Of a stretch of 64,000 nucleotides of DNA, positions 38,601-49,479 are shown piece by piece. Location of the stretch: the NCBI GenBank assembly GCA_003864495.1, contig ML133388.1, positions 1,922,738-1,986,737 of the forward strand, read 5' to 3'. Numbering within the stretch: position 1 is the first letter of the stretch; each line of letters begins with the position of its first letter. A program made the translations under genes and the position numbers. The notes beneath the pieces were generated by a model. It did no database searches, was not told the DNA's origin, and saw nothing but the letters and a program-made list of their open reading frames with translations. The stretch comes from Nemopilema nomurai. Its lineage: Eukaryota > Cnidaria > Scyphozoa > Rhizostomeae > Rhizostomatidae.

Positions 38601-41600
38601 GTCTACTGAAACTCGAATGTGTTTCTGCTAAACTTCTACCTTAGATTAATACTACTATCTTGTAGAACGAGTCTTCCTTTTACAAGAAGAGTCCATAGCT
38701 TGTAAAGACCATTGTTAAGTTTCTTTTGCTTGACCCACTTTTTTGTTTTTCTGAAGGAATTACCAAAGAAGAAGAAGGACCAACAGGAAGCCATTTGGGA
38801 GCTCCTTACAACAGAGTCCTACTACTTGCAAAGGCTTGACCTTATAAACAAGGTATGATAAATTCTTTTTATTATCACCACTATACTGAGAAAATTATAG
38901 TAGATGAGTGTTCTTGAAATTTAGCCCGCCTCCGTTTGATAATAGCCCCTTGGTGGGACGAAATAGAATCATTACCAGGGTCTAAAAACATGGTACAGAC
39001 ACCCCATGATATTTCACATTCCACTGTTTATCAACTTTCCATAGACATAAGAAGAATAAGCCAAATATTATTGTTGTGATTGCACGTACAAACAACTGCT
39101 CGGACTCAAATGCGTCAATAGAAGCCATACTAACCTTTTGCATTTTTCTTTTTCCTTGAGTTATCTGAGGGATTTCTTTAGTTATTCTGAAACGGGTCCA
39201 AGAATAAGATTTGTTTGTCTTTTATTTGTGCTCTAAAATTTTTACACTCAAATCTAATTTTTCTAGTGCATGCAGTGGACTCAGTTTCCCAATTTTGTTT
39301 GAATTTTAGTTGTTCCTGCGTGGTCTCCAAAATCTTCAAAGCGAAGGTCATTTACAAGAGGTAAGAAATTTTCTTCTATTTCCAATATATCAACCTTTAC
39401 CCGTGACAACTTTCTATATTTATCCTTGGTATTTTTTATCCTTTCTCGCCTCGAATTCTCACTATCCTTTTCTAGTCTCGCCTTCGTTGAGTTAAAACTG
39501 AGCAACCTTCTTTCATTACAGATTGATACCGATCTATTATTTGGAAATATTACGGAGGTTTGGGAAGCGAATACATTATTTTGGTCGAAATATCTCAGAC
39601 CAATAATTGAAAAGGTAAGCAGTTCATTTCTTTTTCGCTTTTAATTTCGGTGCATTTTTCTGTATAGCGTTGAAACTTTTGTGTCATAAAGTAAAATTGA
39701 AAACCACATGGAATCTAGATTTCCTGGTACATCTTTTCGACATGGCAAATCCTCATTTAGTGTTATCGTTCTTGCTGCTCTCACTTTCATAGTTTCGAAC
39801 TTTTATTTTATTATCCCTGTTTATATATATTTTCATTAGACTAATCTGTTTATTGATTAGATCGACAATTTCGGGTTGTAAGGACATGTTGTCATAGAGT
39901 AATGTTAATTTTGTCAATTAGGCCTACCAGCCCGCTGCAGATTCTACCTAACAATAATTTTTCAAAATGTGAATGTGTATTTTGGATAGGAGAACAAATA
40001 TTCTTGTTAACCTTTGTCCAATGTTGTCCGTGAATGTCAGCCAGATATATTTAGAACTGAGATCCCCGTTCTATCAAAAAAAGACTGTTCATTCTAAATG
40101 TAAAATCTATTAAAATTGTTTACCAATTAAATTAATTTGCCGCCTTTATTTATTTGACTAACATCTTTTAATAACACTGAATGCCACGATTGAATTATAT
40201 TCTCTTGCAACTGATTCTGTTCTCTGGTTATAGGCACGTGAAGATAAAGAGATTCTGTCACCTGTCTTATTGTACGACGGTTTTTCACATGTGAGTTCAA
40301 CAGATTTTTACTTATTAATGTTCTATATATACATTCCAAACGATAACTTTGTATTTAGAGCGCTGAATTCAGAAGAGTTGTTTAAAATTTTATGAAAATA
40401 TTGTGCATCTTAGGGGCTATCACGATTTAGTGGCAATTTGAATTTAATTATTGATTTTGTTTGAAAAGATGATGTGAATACATTTGTTTTGTTCATAATA
40501 AGCGAAACAAAATATCTTGGCCTCTGAAAATTTTGAATGATTTCTAGGCCTTAACCAGCTTTCTTTTTTCATAAATTCACATAAACGTTTCAAGTCAGTG
40601 AAGGCTTCGATTTTCTGCAAAAAATTTCGAAACAATCTAATGTGAATTGTCGTCCTTAATGTATACATTTCTTTAGAAGCTGGTTTTGAAAGCCGCCATT
40701 TTTTTTAGTTTTCGGAGATCTTTCGTCCTTACATGAAGTACTGTATGGAGGAAGCGAAATGTTTACAATATTTAAAGATGAACAGCAACGAAAATGAGAA
40801 GTTTAAGACCTATTTAAAGGTGAGTTAAATAAAAACCATGAACTATAGCCAGCAATGATTTATCGATCGGCAAAATTTGTCAGAGAACCTCTTTCCAATG
40901 GGCGAGTGACTCGAGAGAGGTTATTTGACATCAGTATTAATGTGTAATGAAAACTTTGGAATGTCTTTTTCGGTAATCTAATATTCGGTAATATTTTAAT
41001 ATTCTCGAATAACTGGATGGAATAGGGCTGTTGAGTTGGGCTGATTATTGAGTGGAGTTTAATTGTTGACCTGTATTGGGTTATGGAATAAATCCTTCAA
41101 GAGCTGTTACGTTTTTTTCGCTTTTATGACAGTTTGTAATATTAGCCTGCCTTTTCTTCTCACAATACCTTTCATCTCTCCTTAGTGGTGTGAAGACCAC
41201 AAGCTCTGTAATCGTTTGAAGCTGACTGACCTCTTGGTAAAACCAATGCAAAGACTAACCAAGTACTCATTGCTCATGAAAGCAATTTTAAAGAAGACAC
41301 AGGATCACGATGACAAGGCTGTTGTCCTGCACATGGTAAAATTCTTATAATACGCCATCGTTCCTTAACACTAATTAACCAAACTTTTTCCCAAATCAAC
41401 TGCTAAAGAGATTAAATTCATTGAAAAAAGTTTAGTCAAGTTTGTCTACCTAGATTTGTTTCCAATCGAAGCAGCTTCTTAGACATCAATATCTGGCCTT
41501 TTATTGGAACGATGAGAAATTAGAATAAAATACTATTGACCAAACGAACCAAATACTTGATCTGGATAGATTGGTAATGCATTTTGAGGTAGCCCTTGTT

Positions 41601-44600
41601 TTAATGTTTGTGTGGCTGCGACAATTTTAGGTATTGTAGCATGCTGTAGCATCAAGTTAATTGAAAGGTTTGCTTTCTCTGTTCTAAAGCTTTAGGAGCA
41701 ATAACGCACTCCACACTTTCGAATCTGCGTTTGTTGTTTCGCATATAGCATTTTCCAGCTACTAATTGCTGTGAATAAATCTAATGATGCCATTGTGTAA
41801 CTTTGATCCAGATCCGAGATGTGGAGGGGTTTGTGTCTCACGTGAACTCAGCCTTGCGAATACGCCATGAACAAAAAAAGATGCAAGCAGTTGTAGAGAA
41901 GTTGGACATGTATATGCCAGTTGAACCCGTGAACGATGAAGTTGAACGAGTGAGTATGCTACATTTGGCGCAGCAGTTATAAACAATATCCGGCGCTTTT
42001 ATCAAATCTCGTCATTCATAATACAAGGCGCTGTACCATAGTTATACCTGCTATGCTAGTAGAATTTTCCAGAGGAATTCATGTTAATTTATTGTCAAGA
42101 CAAAAGTAAAATTCTGAGAAACCAAGCTGCATTTATTCGAATTTCTGATAATGTCATTCATTATACAGTGTTTGTCATATATACTTTATCAGCATCTTTT
42201 TACTGTATTGCGTTTGTGAAATTCTTGAGAAATATCTCGCTTTACAACGCTGTTGTGCAATATTGGCCAAGGTTGTATCATAATTGGCAGTATAGTGATC
42301 TATATGACTGAAAATGTTTTTCTCAGGAACAAGTTTTTGACAAACGATCCCGATGTTTTCTTGTGATTCAATCTTTGATTTGGATTGGATTCTTATGTAT
42401 TCACGAGCGTCTTGATTAAACACAAATCGCTACGTTTTCTTGGCAAGCAAGCTTATACAATATATGTGTTAGCGAGGTAGAGGTAGGAGAGGGTGTCAGG
42501 TTAAATAAAAGCTTTTGTGGAAATTTAGGTTTTATATCATGATTAATAATAATCAATAAACTTGCCCAAAGGCTCTGTTTTTGTTAACTAATTAATTCGT
42601 TTTAATTGTTAACTAACTAGTTAAATGATCTAATTCGTAGGTGCTTGGTGATTTCTCCACCTTCGATCTGAACTCCAACGTCCCATTTCTTTCCGCGAAC
42701 GAGCATCGATGCATGCTTTTAGAGGGTGCCATGAAGTTGGCAGAGAAGCAGAATAGGGTATGACGTCACTCATCCAAAGTGTTTAATCGCATTTCACGGT
42801 CTGCCACTTTAACCAATCTTGTTTAACAAGGAGAAGTTACCATTGTGCATATTTTAACTTGATTCGATCTTTGCTTTACTTTAAAACTCATTTCAAGGGT
42901 TTCCTGTCTTAGCAGATCCCTTTTTTTTGCATCAATTAAGTTTCAATAAAATTTCCAGATTTTCATAAAATCTCATCATGTTTTATTTCCTTACAGACTG
43001 ATGTCTACTGTTTTCTATTCACTGACATATTTTTAATAACAAAAGCGAAGAAAAGTAATGAAAAGCTGAAAATTTTGAAGCAGGTAATTACGTGGTTTAT
43101 CGCTTTTGACGGTACTTTCATAATTTTGCTTGTTTTCGTATTTGGTTTTAGTACCTAAGTTTTTTTAATTTAGATTAAATTTTTCGTTGCCAACGAATGG
43201 CTACAGTCGATTTGGTTTGAACAAGAAATATTACCAGCTAGACGTTTCATTAAATTTAGTTTCAAAAGGCGTTTAGATAAAGTCACGGCCAAAGCTCCTT
43301 TTGTCATCTGGTCACAAATGGAATATTTTAAAGTGCATTTATGTATAAATATCATTGAAATAGAAACTGCGAAAAAAGTTAAGCAAAGAGAGATGTGCCG
43401 CATCACAGTATGTTACTGTGATCTTCAATTTTCTCTAGGGAAGGCTGCATCCTTGATTTCTCTATTAGCTTGTCTCATTTTTGTTGCGGATCGACAGAAG
43501 CTGTGGGCTGAATAATTCAGTGTGGCAGTATAGAAGGAAAACCTATTTAAATAGAGATGGACAGTATTTAACCCAACCCTCATTGAAAATGACGACTTCT
43601 AAAGAGTGCTTCCAAGGAAGTGACAGAGAGCAGAAATATGAAATTAACAGTGCTAAAGAAAGGCACTTATGAATGAAGGAATTCACTTTTGCAAAGGAAA
43701 AATCCAAATGTTTCTTCCTGCTTTTGAGACCTATTGATATTGGGCGAAAAATGTTTAATGAAGCCCATTTCCCGTGACAACCCGTCTCTGTTGGACGCCC
43801 TAGCGACCTCGTTTCTAATGAACCACTAGTTTTCTTTTTGGCAGTGACCCGAATCACACGGCTCTAGGTTATTTCTAGACTTTGAATAATACATTCTCAG
43901 ACACTCTTATCTTTGTGAAACTTTGAATTATGAGGGCACTTCAAGTTACTAGGCGTTTTGGATTTGTCTGGGGCGAAGAATGAAGCGTTCTTTTTGTTTC
44001 CCGTCATGCATTCCTCCCCCACTAAGTCGACATTTGTCGCAGGGATATCTAACTTGAGATCTTGTCGAATAAGATGATGATACTTCTCGCTTGTTATGTT
44101 TATTTATGATCAACGTGTTATATTCCACATGAGTAATTGTGAATGATAGGCAATATTTGGTGCAAACGCATTTCAGCACGTACGTTCGAAATAAAAAAGC
44201 ACCCTCTTTTATTCCAAATCGCCTACACTCTTTTTTTGTAAGAATCAGCAAATTTATGCTGAACGCTCTTCATTTTTTCGAAAATCCGATGCGGGGCTCT
44301 TTTTAGTTTGTTGTTTGATTTTTATTTAAAGATAGAAGCGACTTGGCTACAATTATCTTTCAAAATTAAGCTAGCTTTTCTGGGCAGTCAGCTTAGTTAC
44401 TTCTTATTTTGTTATTAACTTTTGACCAATTTTCAGGCTCGTGTTCTTATAAAATTGTTTTAATAGAGAAGAGTGTACCTTATTTGATTAGTAGACAAAT
44501 TGTTAGACAGGGACATAATACAAATTTAATCGATTTTCAGCCATTCAGATTGAACAAGGTGATCATAAGGCCCCTTAAGGAATCCGGTATGTATTCAAGC

Positions 44601-47600
44601 CAATACACAAAGCATATTTATTTTAGCTTATTCTCTGTGGTCTTTGGTCAATTTCCTCCCAGGACACGAACGATTTCCAAAGGGTGTTGTACCTATTTTT
44701 GTACATCTTCCTTCTGATTATGTGTCGTATCGGGTTTTATCCCAGCCTTTGCCCACACCTTAATTTTAAAGAGCTCAGCTGAACATACAAGCGAGTTTTT
44801 GTCGTTTGAAATAGCTGGAGTTCTGTTGTGAGAAGGACGTGGTTTGGATGCCTCTTATGAAATAGAATTGCTGTGATAAAGAAAAACTCCCCGTTTTTCT
44901 TCAATGAATCTTCAGGATGTTGTTTGATCCTGCAAGAATTCCATTGGACGCAGAGATATCAGCGATTCTGAAGCCAGGAAGGCGATTAAAAGACAACACC
45001 ATTATCTCGCCATACCGGAAAACGTGCAGCTTCCTTCTACAAAACAAACTGATAAACTGTTCCATTATGCGTAGCGGAGCACCGTTGAAGCAGTTGTTTG
45101 TTTAAAATCAGTAAGGCATGTGTTATTTTTTCCTTTAGGAGGCTTTTTATTTCTGTACCTGAATGAATACGGCTCTTTGGTCACCGCGTTCGTGTTGCAG
45201 CCTCCTCCCGCAGAACAACTCAAGTGGATGAATTTTATCGACCGAGCAAAAGTGAGTGCTGACGACATATTTCTTACAGTCCCGGATGTTCTTGGTATCA
45301 CAGGGGTACAAGATATTTGAGAGGGGCTTACATCAAAAATTGATAGGCAGAGTAAAATGCACTCGTAAATCTTCACTTTTGTTGACGGATAAATAAATGT
45401 AAATTAGAACAGTTGTGCAAAGGAAGGTGGTACAAAGAGATTTTCCAATTTCTGAAAGTCAATCAGCCCCGTTTGAAGGGTTTAATTTTGGAACATAGAA
45501 TAAATTTCAGCCTAACTTAGCTTCCTTTTGCCAGCCTCATTTTACGCGTTCATTTTTTCGAAGTGTTTTCCCAACATCATATTACCCCTAGGATCTCTAC
45601 ATGCCCCAATTCAATATCCCCGTCTATCCTCACACACGTATGCATAGTGCATCTCTTTCTCAATTATCTTGTGAAATTTCTGCTTCTGCATCAGTAGGAG
45701 GTTGTCTAAAAAAGAGACTGTATGAGTAAAAGGTTACACCAGTAAAAGATTTTCATTAAATATTTGGTTTTTTCCAGGCACGTTATAACAAAGCGAGAGC
45801 TGGCCGGGGCTCAACCTACGAGTTCTTCGATGACGACATCAACTCCTCCTTCATCCCCGTTAGTCCGCATCAATCACCGATTCAGGAGCGTCGTCCGTCC
45901 TGGCAACAGCAACAACATAAACTATCCAACGCGTCGTACTTCGATGTCCACCCGCCCATTATTGTCACCGATCAACTCCTAGACCAGAGGAAGCCTCGTT
46001 CCTATTCAATCGAGCCACGGCGTGTCACCAGTCCTCATGTCGAGGCTTCAAAGCTGTCGGAAAGCTTCGATACGAGTAGCAAGGTAGTTCGCTCAGTCTC
46101 AGACCCGAAAAATGATAAGAAACTGGAGGGAACAAGGTCTCGAGAAAAAGGTTCATTCTGGCAGGGAAGTCGGCCTACTTCCATGATTGTGCCCGGCAAG
46201 GGTATGGAGGACATCAACGCGTTTTCGTTGAACGAGCAGCGAAGTCGGTCGGGGTCTCTCGGGCTAGGGTCACCCCCCGATGACGATGAGAGCCGTCGAA
46301 ATGAGAGTTTCCGAAGCACATCGTCAGATACGGCCCTTACCCGCTGCGAAATGCTACGCAACGAGATACGCAAGCAGATAAAGTCGTCCTCCAGTGCGCC
46401 CGAAGTATCGAAAGCTGTCAAGGAAGTGCGAAGGCGCTACAGCGACGGCCCCGGGGATTCCCCCTACTCGCATGTGTCCTCGGACTCGGGTCACAGGGCT
46501 ACGTCAGTGTCGTCCTCGAGCACGTCAGTCAGCACTGAAAGAGGCGCGTTATCACGTGACAATAGTTTTAAGAATCGACAACGGGATATTTCGGAACTGG
46601 ACGAGATATCCCAAGAAGAAAGGGAAATGGGGCGATCAACGCCAAGCTTTTTCTTGGAACTGGATGATACCGTAGATTTGAAGGAGTCACTCGTCGACGA
46701 AAACGCCGACGTCAGCATCATGCCTATGCTAATTGATATGGAAGTTCAGACTGAGTCTCTTTTCGATGTATCTGATACGTCCTGCCAGACCGAGGCTGTA
46801 GATTCTACAGGCGCAAAAGTTGACCAAGAAATCCAAACGGAACCTATTGAGACGGTTTCCAATTTAGGCCATGACAATGATAAATATTGGGAAATCGGAA
46901 TACAGTGCGATCTTACCAGGAAAGTGTCCCATAAAAATTCGAATTTCAAGGACGAGGTTTTGCAAGCTCGAGCTGATTTATTGCGGGGCCGGACATTGGA
47001 GCAGCTGCAATCGTTTGGCCTCCGCAGTTGCCAGTCAGAGACCGATCTGCGGTCTTCGCGTGGTCACGTGCGTGGGGTGCACTTCCGGTCTTTTAGCGAC
47101 GATCAACCGGTGCAAATAGCTACAGATGCAAACGGGAATCACGAAACGCCTTTAATTAGAAAGCGGCATTCCAGCTCATCGCTGCAAAGCCCGGGAATGC
47201 GAGCTTTGCAGTTTCTTTCCCGGTCATTAGAAAGTTCTCTAAATATCAAATCTCAATCGATCCAACTACAAGAATCCGACCGGGTTGCGAGAAAACCGAA
47301 CAGTGCTTCTGTTTCGTTAAGGAGAGTAGCCATGTTGAATTGTTCTCCCGCCCCCCAAAAAACCGACTTGCGGAACGGGGAGAGAGGAACAGGGACGGGC
47401 GTCAAGTCAAAGCTGCATACGAAACGAGCCACGTGGCATGTTGATTCGGCGGTCGAAGTCGATGTCGAGACTTTTCGCGGATCGAAGGACGATTTATCAA
47501 TACTTGAGAACCCTGAGGGTGCCAGTAGACACAAAGACGACGAGAAGCCAAAGAGACCCGAAAGGAAGAAGAACAAAGGGAAGAAAAAGGATGATAAAAA

Positions 47601-49202
47601 GAAGAAGAAGAAGGATGCCGCAATGCACGGTGGGGTTGTTTCTGGCCCTAATATGGACAGTCGCAAAGCGCAGAGGATTTTCTTAGACAGCTTACTCATG
47701 CATGATAAACCGTAAGTATTTTTCGATAGCTTTTAGATGTTCAAAAAATTCAATTGTATAGTTATAAATGTAAAAAACTATTTTTGCAGAAAGTTACAGT
47801 TGATTTCCTGCGGGGATAATTGTTTTGCAACCATTATTTTGTGGCAGCCAATGTTCAACACAGGGTGTTTTATTAGACGTAAGCTCTTTCTACAGAGTCA
47901 TTTGCAAACTAGATTTTATTAGATTTTACTAGCCAACTAGTCAACTAGATTTAATGACGTCACTTTCACAAATTTTCCTCTAGTGAAAATCCATGCCAAT
48001 AGCATTTATTTTGACTTGATCATAACTAGTGCTTATTAGTGGCAACAGTGAAATTCTGTTAGGTTCTGCTCCGTCAACACAAGATTGTCTAAGATTTAAC
48101 CATATGCCCTTCATAATGAAAGAGTTGACAAAATATGGCATTTTGTTGAAGAGGGCAAATATGTCACACACTCCTCTTTTCGAACCTTTGTGCCAAATCT
48201 GCTATTTTCTCTCTTAAAAAACTATCCAGTTAATTTTCGCAGTAGCTGAAAATTTCTCTTGATCACAAATTTTCAGATGTCGATTCTGCATAGTCATTTT
48301 TCAGGGTTAATCTGTCTGTTTTTTCCTCACACCTTTTTGCAATGTTTACGTTTCCTTCAACTATGACCCTGTACCAGTATGATTCCTTTGATGCAATTTA
48401 TTTTATCTTGTTCTCTCAAAGTAGTGTCTCCCTACTCCTCGCACTTACGCAAAAAGAACTTGGCGTACTTACTGACATTTCTGTCAGCCACTTTAACAAA
48501 ACACCTAAGTTTGCATATTTGTAAGGCGTGTCAATATTTCCATAATATTTAGGCAACAACTAGTTGAATTTCGTTTTGTTTGTTTTAAGCGTTCATTTGC
48601 TTTGATTAGATGTCTATTTGCTATTCTATGTTTTGTTTATTTTGTGGTGATAGCTTTTCGATGACATAGAAGGCAACTTCTTTATCTAGGCAAAAATGTT
48701 TTTATAAAAAGTAGCTAATATTTTGGTTTAGGAACCTCCTTTTAGGCAAACATTAATAATGTTCAAAACAGGGATTTAATACCAGGAATTCTTGTGGGCA
48801 GAGTCAATTGTTTCACAAAACAATTCTAAAAGCACAGCAATTTTTTAATTTATTTCAGAGAAGTAAAAGTGTAAGCTTGTTAAGATAAAAGTTCGACTGC
48901 ATATTTCGTGTGCCTGTGCAAGACATCTTTAGAAAAATTGGAATGTTTGTCCTTCGGCCCCGTACAGTATCTCAGCCTGAAAGGAAATTTCAATACAGTG
49001 CCTACTTAACACCAACCGTTTCGAGATCTGATTAGAGTAAACTTCGATACTTTTTCAAAGATATAGAGCAGATCCGATCCAGACCAAGTACATTCCTTTA
49101 TTCTATTTATCCTTTTACGTTGCCATTGTTTCAATTGGTCAAATTCAATTACAGGATCTTTCTTGATAATTCCACTCTCCTATTTTCAGGGAACTGGTAT
49201 AA
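20663..49202 (+). CDS. PLEKHG5: PLEKHG5 (Syx/Tech) Rho guanine-nucleotide exchange factor, long isoform
   Basis: Exons: 20663-20945, 23570-23634, 27697-27899, 28466-28568, 35032-35132, 35675-35811, 36225-36307, 37019-37147 (or to 37123), 37707-37820, 38508-38543, 38757-38852, 39310-39360, 39522-39614, 40234-40290, 40709-40819, 41186-41335, 41812-41949, 42641-42757, 42997-43083, 44541-44586, 45139-45251, 45778-47711, 49190-49202. Phases agree throughout, giving about 1419 residues. N-terminal Cys/His cluster (CHHTDC, LLLCDDCDQSIH, then HLRFQLP) matches the human protein's CHHADC/LCEACDSKFH. Next comes a ubiquitin-like/RBD region (ESLWPLFEKRGLSFETYSAF), then the DH domain at about 425-640 (AIWELLTTESYYLQRL; LKLTDLLVKPMQRLTKYSLL) and the PH domain at about 655-770 (TDVYCFLFTDIFLITKAKK; FLFLYLNEYGSLVTAFVLQ). 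The tail is Ser-rich and disordered with a poly-Lys stretch, ending PELV. Vertebrate PLEKHG5 activates RhoA at junctions and in neurons. Confidence 0.93.
25477..25563 (+). other. PLEKHG5: Candidate alternative first exon of PLEKHG5 (phase 0, into the zinc-cluster exon)
   Basis: ATG in good context (CAACAATGC) opens exactly 29 codons, MPLVKSFSLNNLHALFGG and onward to KYSL, ending at TTG followed by a GTGAGT donor in phase 0. This fits the exon at 27697, which begins ICHHTDC. In human PLEKHG5 a short first segment (MDKGRAAK) similarly runs straight into VCHHADC, so a short leader here is expected from the family. It shares a basic-S-x-S motif with the other first exons. No transcript evidence is available. 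Confidence 0.4.
26428..26509. repeat. 28-bp tandem repeat, three copies
   Basis: CTTAAGCCTCGTAACAGGGA plus ACGAACTT occurs at 26428-26455 and 26456-26483 without change. A diverged third unit (TCTCGTAACAGGGAACGAGC) fills 26484-26509. It lies in the PLEKHG5 intron before exon 3. Confidence 0.85.
26930..27068. repeat. Degenerate T-rich repeat (TTCTTAGTTT-like units)
   Basis: Roughly ten loose copies of a TGTTTCTTAGTTT-like unit follow each other. It is intronic, low-complexity sequence with no coding potential. Confidence 0.6.
28662..29062 (+). other. Unexplained 133-codon open frame in a PLEKHG5 intron
   Basis: The frame is open from just after a TAA (28659-28661) to a TGA ending at 29062, just downstream of the donor of the exon ending at 28568. 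Residues such as NSINWIILANDGSAYLSFKK look moderately protein-like, but there is no convincing ATG, acceptor or known domain. It may be an alternative terminal exon, a transposon remnant or chance; one frame of this length is about what this much AT-rich DNA would give. Confidence 0.2.
31486..31577. repeat. Four-copy tandem repeat carrying CACGTG E-boxes
   Basis: GTCACGTGGAAAGGGGAAGC-type units of about 29 bp repeat four times. CACGTG sits at 31486-31491, 31514-31519, 31543-31548 and 31572-31577, at a spacing of 28-29 bp. It lies 1.9 kb upstream of the second first exon of PLEKHG5 and could be an E-box enhancer or simply a minisatellite. Confidence 0.8.
32907..33445 (-). pseudogene. Possible decayed reading frame on the minus strand
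   Basis: Two consecutive minus-strand frames, 33445-33188 (85 codons; FSQKQVDSQSSTIAKAHLTI) and 33134-32907 (75 codons; EGFKNIREIEAAFRTTNFLL), are close together but in different registers, as in a frameshifted relic. No family is recognised, and chance is a real alternative. Confidence 0.15.
33496..33831 (+). CDS. PLEKHG5: Alternative first coding exon of PLEKHG5 (isoform B)
   Basis: An ATG at 33496 (GCAATGTC) opens 112 codons ending GTAGAAGAG before a GTCAGT donor in phase 0. This matches the phase-0 acceptor of the shared exon at 35032. The resulting isoform would be about 1313 residues and would lack the zinc-cluster exons. The encoded segment is basic and Ser-rich, then acidic (DSDPDRKNDDYDYDDDDVF), then basic again (KLRRRHSFTTIQAMAQTLVE). 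Codon use and composition resemble the other coding exons. An upstream in-frame stop (TAG at 33490-33492) supports this ATG. A separate promoter just upstream is implied. Confidence 0.7.
46736..46914 (+). other. Four-motif Q-T-E array in the PLEKHG5 tail (possible LC8 sites)
   Basis: Within the big exon, four short motifs are spaced 12-22 residues apart in acidic disordered sequence: MEVQTES, TSCQTEA, QEIQTEP and IGIQCDL (about residues 1092-1150). These resemble dynein light chain LC8 ligands, whose core is a TQT/VQT/IQV-like triplet (nNOS uses GIQVD). Binding is inferred from pattern only. Confidence 0.4.
47560..47620 (+). other. Lys-rich polybasic stretch in the PLEKHG5 tail
   Basis: A run of about 25 residues dominated by lysine (RKKNKGKKKDDKKKKKKDAA) near residue 1370. 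It could bind acidic lipids or act as a nuclear localisation signal. It sits about 30 residues before the C-terminus. Confidence 0.7.
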
Positions 49203-49370
49203 GAAGAAATCAAATTTCATAGAGCATTTTCAAGTCAAAGGTCGGAGGTCATAATGACAAGGCCCAGCAAATTATGACGTCATAACTGCTTAAATGAAGA
49301 TTTTGTAAGTTAGAATTGATGTAAAACTTCCGTTCTAGTCTTTAAACGTGACTTTTTTCTTCACTTTAAG

Positions 49371-49416
49371 CGAGAGATTGGAGCGCAACCCTTGGGCGAC
49401 CACCAACCGCGAGTAG
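49371..49416 (+). other. PLEKHG5: Candidate alternative terminal exon of PLEKHG5
   Basis: A pyrimidine-rich tract ending TTTAAG precedes a 46-nt reading that joins the phase-2 donor at 47711 in frame and ends at TAG (49414-49416). It would replace the ELV ending with ERLERNPWATTNRE. It lies only 170 bases after the proximal terminal exon (49190-49202), so the choice would be an alternative acceptor. Confidence 0.35.
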
Positions 49417-49463
49417 CCACTGCCATTCACCACAGACACTACATCACATCATCGCATCTGCTG

Positions 49464-49479
49464 TCATCATCATCATCAT
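49464..49479. repeat. (TCA)n microsatellite
   Basis: Five TCA units plus one base in the putative PLEKHG5 3' UTR. Simple sequence. Confidence 0.8.

Noticed and set aside
44935..45105. Frame beginning near an acceptor-like TTCAG before 45139
   Set aside because: In the phase set by the previous PLEKHG5 exon it hits a stop quickly, while the exon at 45139 continues the PH domain exactly.
46035..46421. 128-codon minus-strand frame
   Set aside because: Antisense of the Ser/Arg-rich PLEKHG5 tail. The plus-strand reading is in frame with the rest of the gene.
47253..47699. 148-codon minus-strand frame rich in Phe and Ser
   Set aside because: It is the antisense shadow of the large PLEKHG5 coding exon; the poly-Lys coding run gives the Phe run.
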